NCBI GenBank assembly: GCA_028286165.1 | Contig: JAPYMU010000083.1 | Coordinates: 1-8,876 of the forward strand | Length of the DNA stretch: 8,876 nucleotides | Direction of reading: 5' to 3' | Origin: Spongiicolonus versatilis | GTDB taxonomy: Bacteria > Pseudomonadota > Gammaproteobacteria > Arenicellales > Spongiicolonaceae | Shown here: piece after piece, positions 7,533 through 8,876 of the stretch | Position numbering within the stretch: position 1 is the first letter of the stretch | Layout of the letters: every line of letters begins with the position of its first letter | The notes under the pieces: model-generated | Databases searched by the model: none | Seen by the model: only the letters and a program-made list of their open reading frames with translations | Told to the model about the DNA's origin: nothing | Position numbers and translations under genes: made by a program

Positions 7533-8311
7533 GCACACCGTTCACCGTCCTCATCCCGGCGCGCTACGCATCGCGCCGCCTGCCCGGCAAGCCGCTGGCC
7601 GACCTCAAAGGCAAGCCGATGATTGTGCGCGTGGCGGAAGTGGCGCGCGCCGCCGGCGCCCGGCGGGTGGTGGTGGCCACCGATGACGGGCGCATCGCCG
7701 ATGCCGTGGAAAGTTTTAACTTTGAGGCGTGCATCACCAGCACCCACCACGCCAGCGGCACCGACCGCATCGCCCAGGCCGCGGCCATGCTGCAACTGGA
7801 GGCCGGTGAAGTGGTGGTCAACTTGCAGGGTGACGAGCCGCTCATGCCGCCGCCGGTGGTCGCGCAGGTGGCGGCGCGCCTGGCCGAGGCCGGCAGCGCC
7901 ATGGCCTCGGCGTGTGAAAAGTTGCGCGCCGGGGATGTGGACAATTTGCATGTGGTGAAGGTGGTGATGTCGGAGGTGAAGTCCGCGGGCTGCGCGCTGG
8001 ACTTCACGCGCCGCGCCACGCCCGCCATGCGCCGCTACATTAAAACCGGCGCGGCCGAGGAGGGCGACGGTTTTCGCACCTACCACCGCCACCTTGGCCT
8101 GTATGCGTACCGCGCTGCGTATCTTGGCGTCTTCACCTCGCTTGAACCGCCGCCGGAGGAACAGGCGCAAAAGTTGGAACAGTTGCGCGCGCTGCATAAC
8201 GGCGACACAATCGCCATGGCGGCGGCGTCAACACCGTGCGGCGGCGGCGTGGATACGCCTGAGCAGTTGGAACAGGCGCGCCGCATGTTCACCGCCGCTG
8301 AGGCCAAATGA
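7529..8311 (+). CDS. kdsB: 3-deoxy-manno-octulosonate cytidylyltransferase (CMP-Kdo synthetase)
   Basis: KdsB activates Kdo with CTP to CMP-Kdo, the donor for the inner core sugar added to lipid IVA, the product of the neighbouring LpxK. The 260 residues compare with 248 in E. coli. The CTP-binding N-terminus IPARYASRRLPGKPL (residues 9-23), VVVATDD, then HHASGTDR, then NLQGDEP (98-104, with metal-binding Asp102), then HLGLYAYR and GVDTPEQLE (Asp242) are all present. Some usually conserved positions differ: NPNxVKVV reads NLHVVKVV, and the PSxLE segment before KLEQLRAL reads PPPEEQAQ. The start ATG overlaps the lpxK stop by four bases; the upstream GGG at 7518-7520 is a weak ribosome binding site, so coupling to lpxK translation is likely. 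No small Trm112/YcaR-like gene lies between lpxK and kdsB, unlike many gammaproteobacteria. Confidence 0.94.
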   Translation: MSTPFTVLIPARYASRRLPGKPLADLKGKPMIVRVAEVARAAGARRVVVATDDGRIADAVESFNFEACITSTHHASGTDRIAQAAAMLQLEAGEVVVNLQGDEPLMPPPVVAQVAARLAEAGSAMASACEKLRAGDVDNLHVVKVVMSEVKSAGCALDFTRRATPAMRRYIKTGAAEEGDGFRTYHRHLGLYAYRAAYLGVFTSLEPPPEEQAQKLEQLRALHNGDTIAMAAASTPCGGGVDTPEQLEQARRMFTAAEAK

Positions 8312-8790
8312 TTCCGACCGTGAACATTCTTTTTGTCTGCCTCGGCAACATCTGCCGCTCGCCCACCGCCGAGGGCGTGTTCCGCCGCCAGGCCGAGGCT
8401 GCCGGCCTTGCCGGACACTTCCGCATCGATTCCGCCGGCCTCATGGCGCGCCCCGGCCAGCCGCCCGACCGCCGCGCAACCCAGGCCGCCGCGCGGCGCG
8501 GCATTGACATCAAAGGCCAGCGCTCGCGCATGGTCCGCGACGGTGATTTCCACGATTTTGACCACATCGTCGCCATGGACGGCGCCAACCTCGCCCACTT
8601 GCGCGCGCTGGCGCCGGCCGGTGCGGCGGCGAAACTAAGTCTGCTGATGGCGCATGCCGGGCGCGGCGGTGTTGATGTTCCCGACCCGTACTTCGGCGGC
8701 GCGCCACGGCATTTTGCCGAGGTGCTGGATTTGGTGGAGGAGGGCGCGGCCGCGCTGCTGGCCGGGTTGCGCGCTGAGCATGGTTTGTAA
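8308..8790 (+). CDS. Low-molecular-weight protein-tyrosine phosphatase
   Basis: This is a cytoplasmic arsenate-reductase-like fold phosphatase that removes phosphate from tyrosine, through a Cys-phosphate intermediate. All parts needed are visible: the P-loop CLGNICRS near the N-terminus, with nucleophile Cys11 and Arg17, and the general-acid loop DPYFGG with Asp126. The 160 residues are typical. Family members such as Wzb dephosphorylate polysaccharide-linked tyrosine kinases, but no such kinase is in the window; in Pseudomonas a homologue also follows kdsB (before murB), so the substrate is unknown. The start ATG overlaps the kdsB stop (ATGA), with GAGG at 8300-8303 just upstream. The stop TAA is directly followed by the ATG of the next gene. 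Confidence 0.94.
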   Translation: MIPTVNILFVCLGNICRSPTAEGVFRRQAEAAGLAGHFRIDSAGLMARPGQPPDRRATQAAARRGIDIKGQRSRMVRDGDFHDFDHIVAMDGANLAHLRALAPAGAAAKLSLLMAHAGRGGVDVPDPYFGGAPRHFAEVLDLVEEGAAALLAGLRAEHGL

Positions 8791-8876
8791 ATGAAAATTC
8801 ACATTTCCATCGCCAGCCAGAGTTTAACCGTGCACGACGACTCCGGCGCCGTGGTGATGCGCGCGCCGGTGTCCAC
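8791..8876 (+). CDS. Probable L,D-transpeptidase (YkuD family), 3' part beyond window
   Basis: Twenty-eight codons are visible, reading MKIHISIASQSLTVHDDSG then AVVMRAPVS. The pattern of a short strand, an SxxxQxLxxxDxxG turn, and a following xxPVS strand is the usual opening of the YkuD L,D-transpeptidase domain, which makes 3-3 cross-links in peptidoglycan or attaches lipoproteins to it. The catalytic HxxxSHGC-type motif lies outside the window, so function cannot be confirmed. There is no signal peptide at this start: the domain begins at once, as in the small cytoplasmic-looking members. The start is forced, because the codon just before it (8788-8790) is the phosphatase stop in the same frame. 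The local sequence around the ATG is AT-rich, and the ribosome binding site is weak. Confidence 0.6.
   Translation, partial: MKIHISIASQSLTVHDDSGAVVMRAPVS

Noticed and set aside
1..8876. Mobile element, CRISPR array, tRNA/rRNA, toxin-antitoxin or defence system
   Set aside because: Nearly every base belongs to conserved core genes. I saw no direct-repeat array, transposase, integrase or structured RNA.

Overview
The window is a gene-dense stretch of a high-GC (roughly two-thirds G+C) bacterial chromosome. Every gene lies on the + strand. The products and gene orders (carA-carB-greA; msbA-lpxK-kdsB-LMW phosphatase) point to a gammaproteobacterium: carAB-greA is a pseudomonad-like order, and msbA-lpxK-kdsB is the usual lipid A/Kdo cluster of Gram-negative bacteria. 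The species cannot be named from this sequence. Very tight packing (1- and 4-base overlaps) suggests a compact genome.

Region 1 (1-4614) holds the 3' part of carA, complete carB and complete greA, linked by a TGATG overlap and an ATGA overlap, so probably one transcription unit. CarA and CarB form carbamoyl-phosphate synthetase, which feeds arginine and pyrimidine synthesis. GreA rescues backtracked RNA polymerase.

Region 2 (4615-4782) is the only gap between genes, 168 bases. It shows no convincing gene or U-tract terminator. It does hold four copies of the self-complementary hexamer GCCGGC, one perfect 8-bp inverted repeat, and a TATAAA box very close to the msbA start.

Region 3 (4783-8876) is an envelope cluster: msbA (lipid A-core flippase), lpxK (lipid A 4'-kinase), kdsB (CMP-Kdo synthetase), a low-molecular-weight tyrosine phosphatase, and the first 28 codons of what looks like an L,D-transpeptidase (YkuD family) cut by the window edge. 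The genes overlap by GTGA, ATGA and ATGA, and the last follows the phosphatase stop with no gap. LpxK, KdsB and MsbA act in successive or linked steps of lipid A/Kdo production and export; an L,D-transpeptidase would act on the peptidoglycan next to that outer membrane.

This is conserved core (housekeeping) DNA. I found no mobile element, CRISPR array, RNA gene, defence gene or plainly novel system. The points worth a second look are small: the composition of the gap, a possible near-leaderless msbA promoter, a Gly/Asp/Ser linker in CarB, motif changes in LpxK and KdsB, and the gene order around them.
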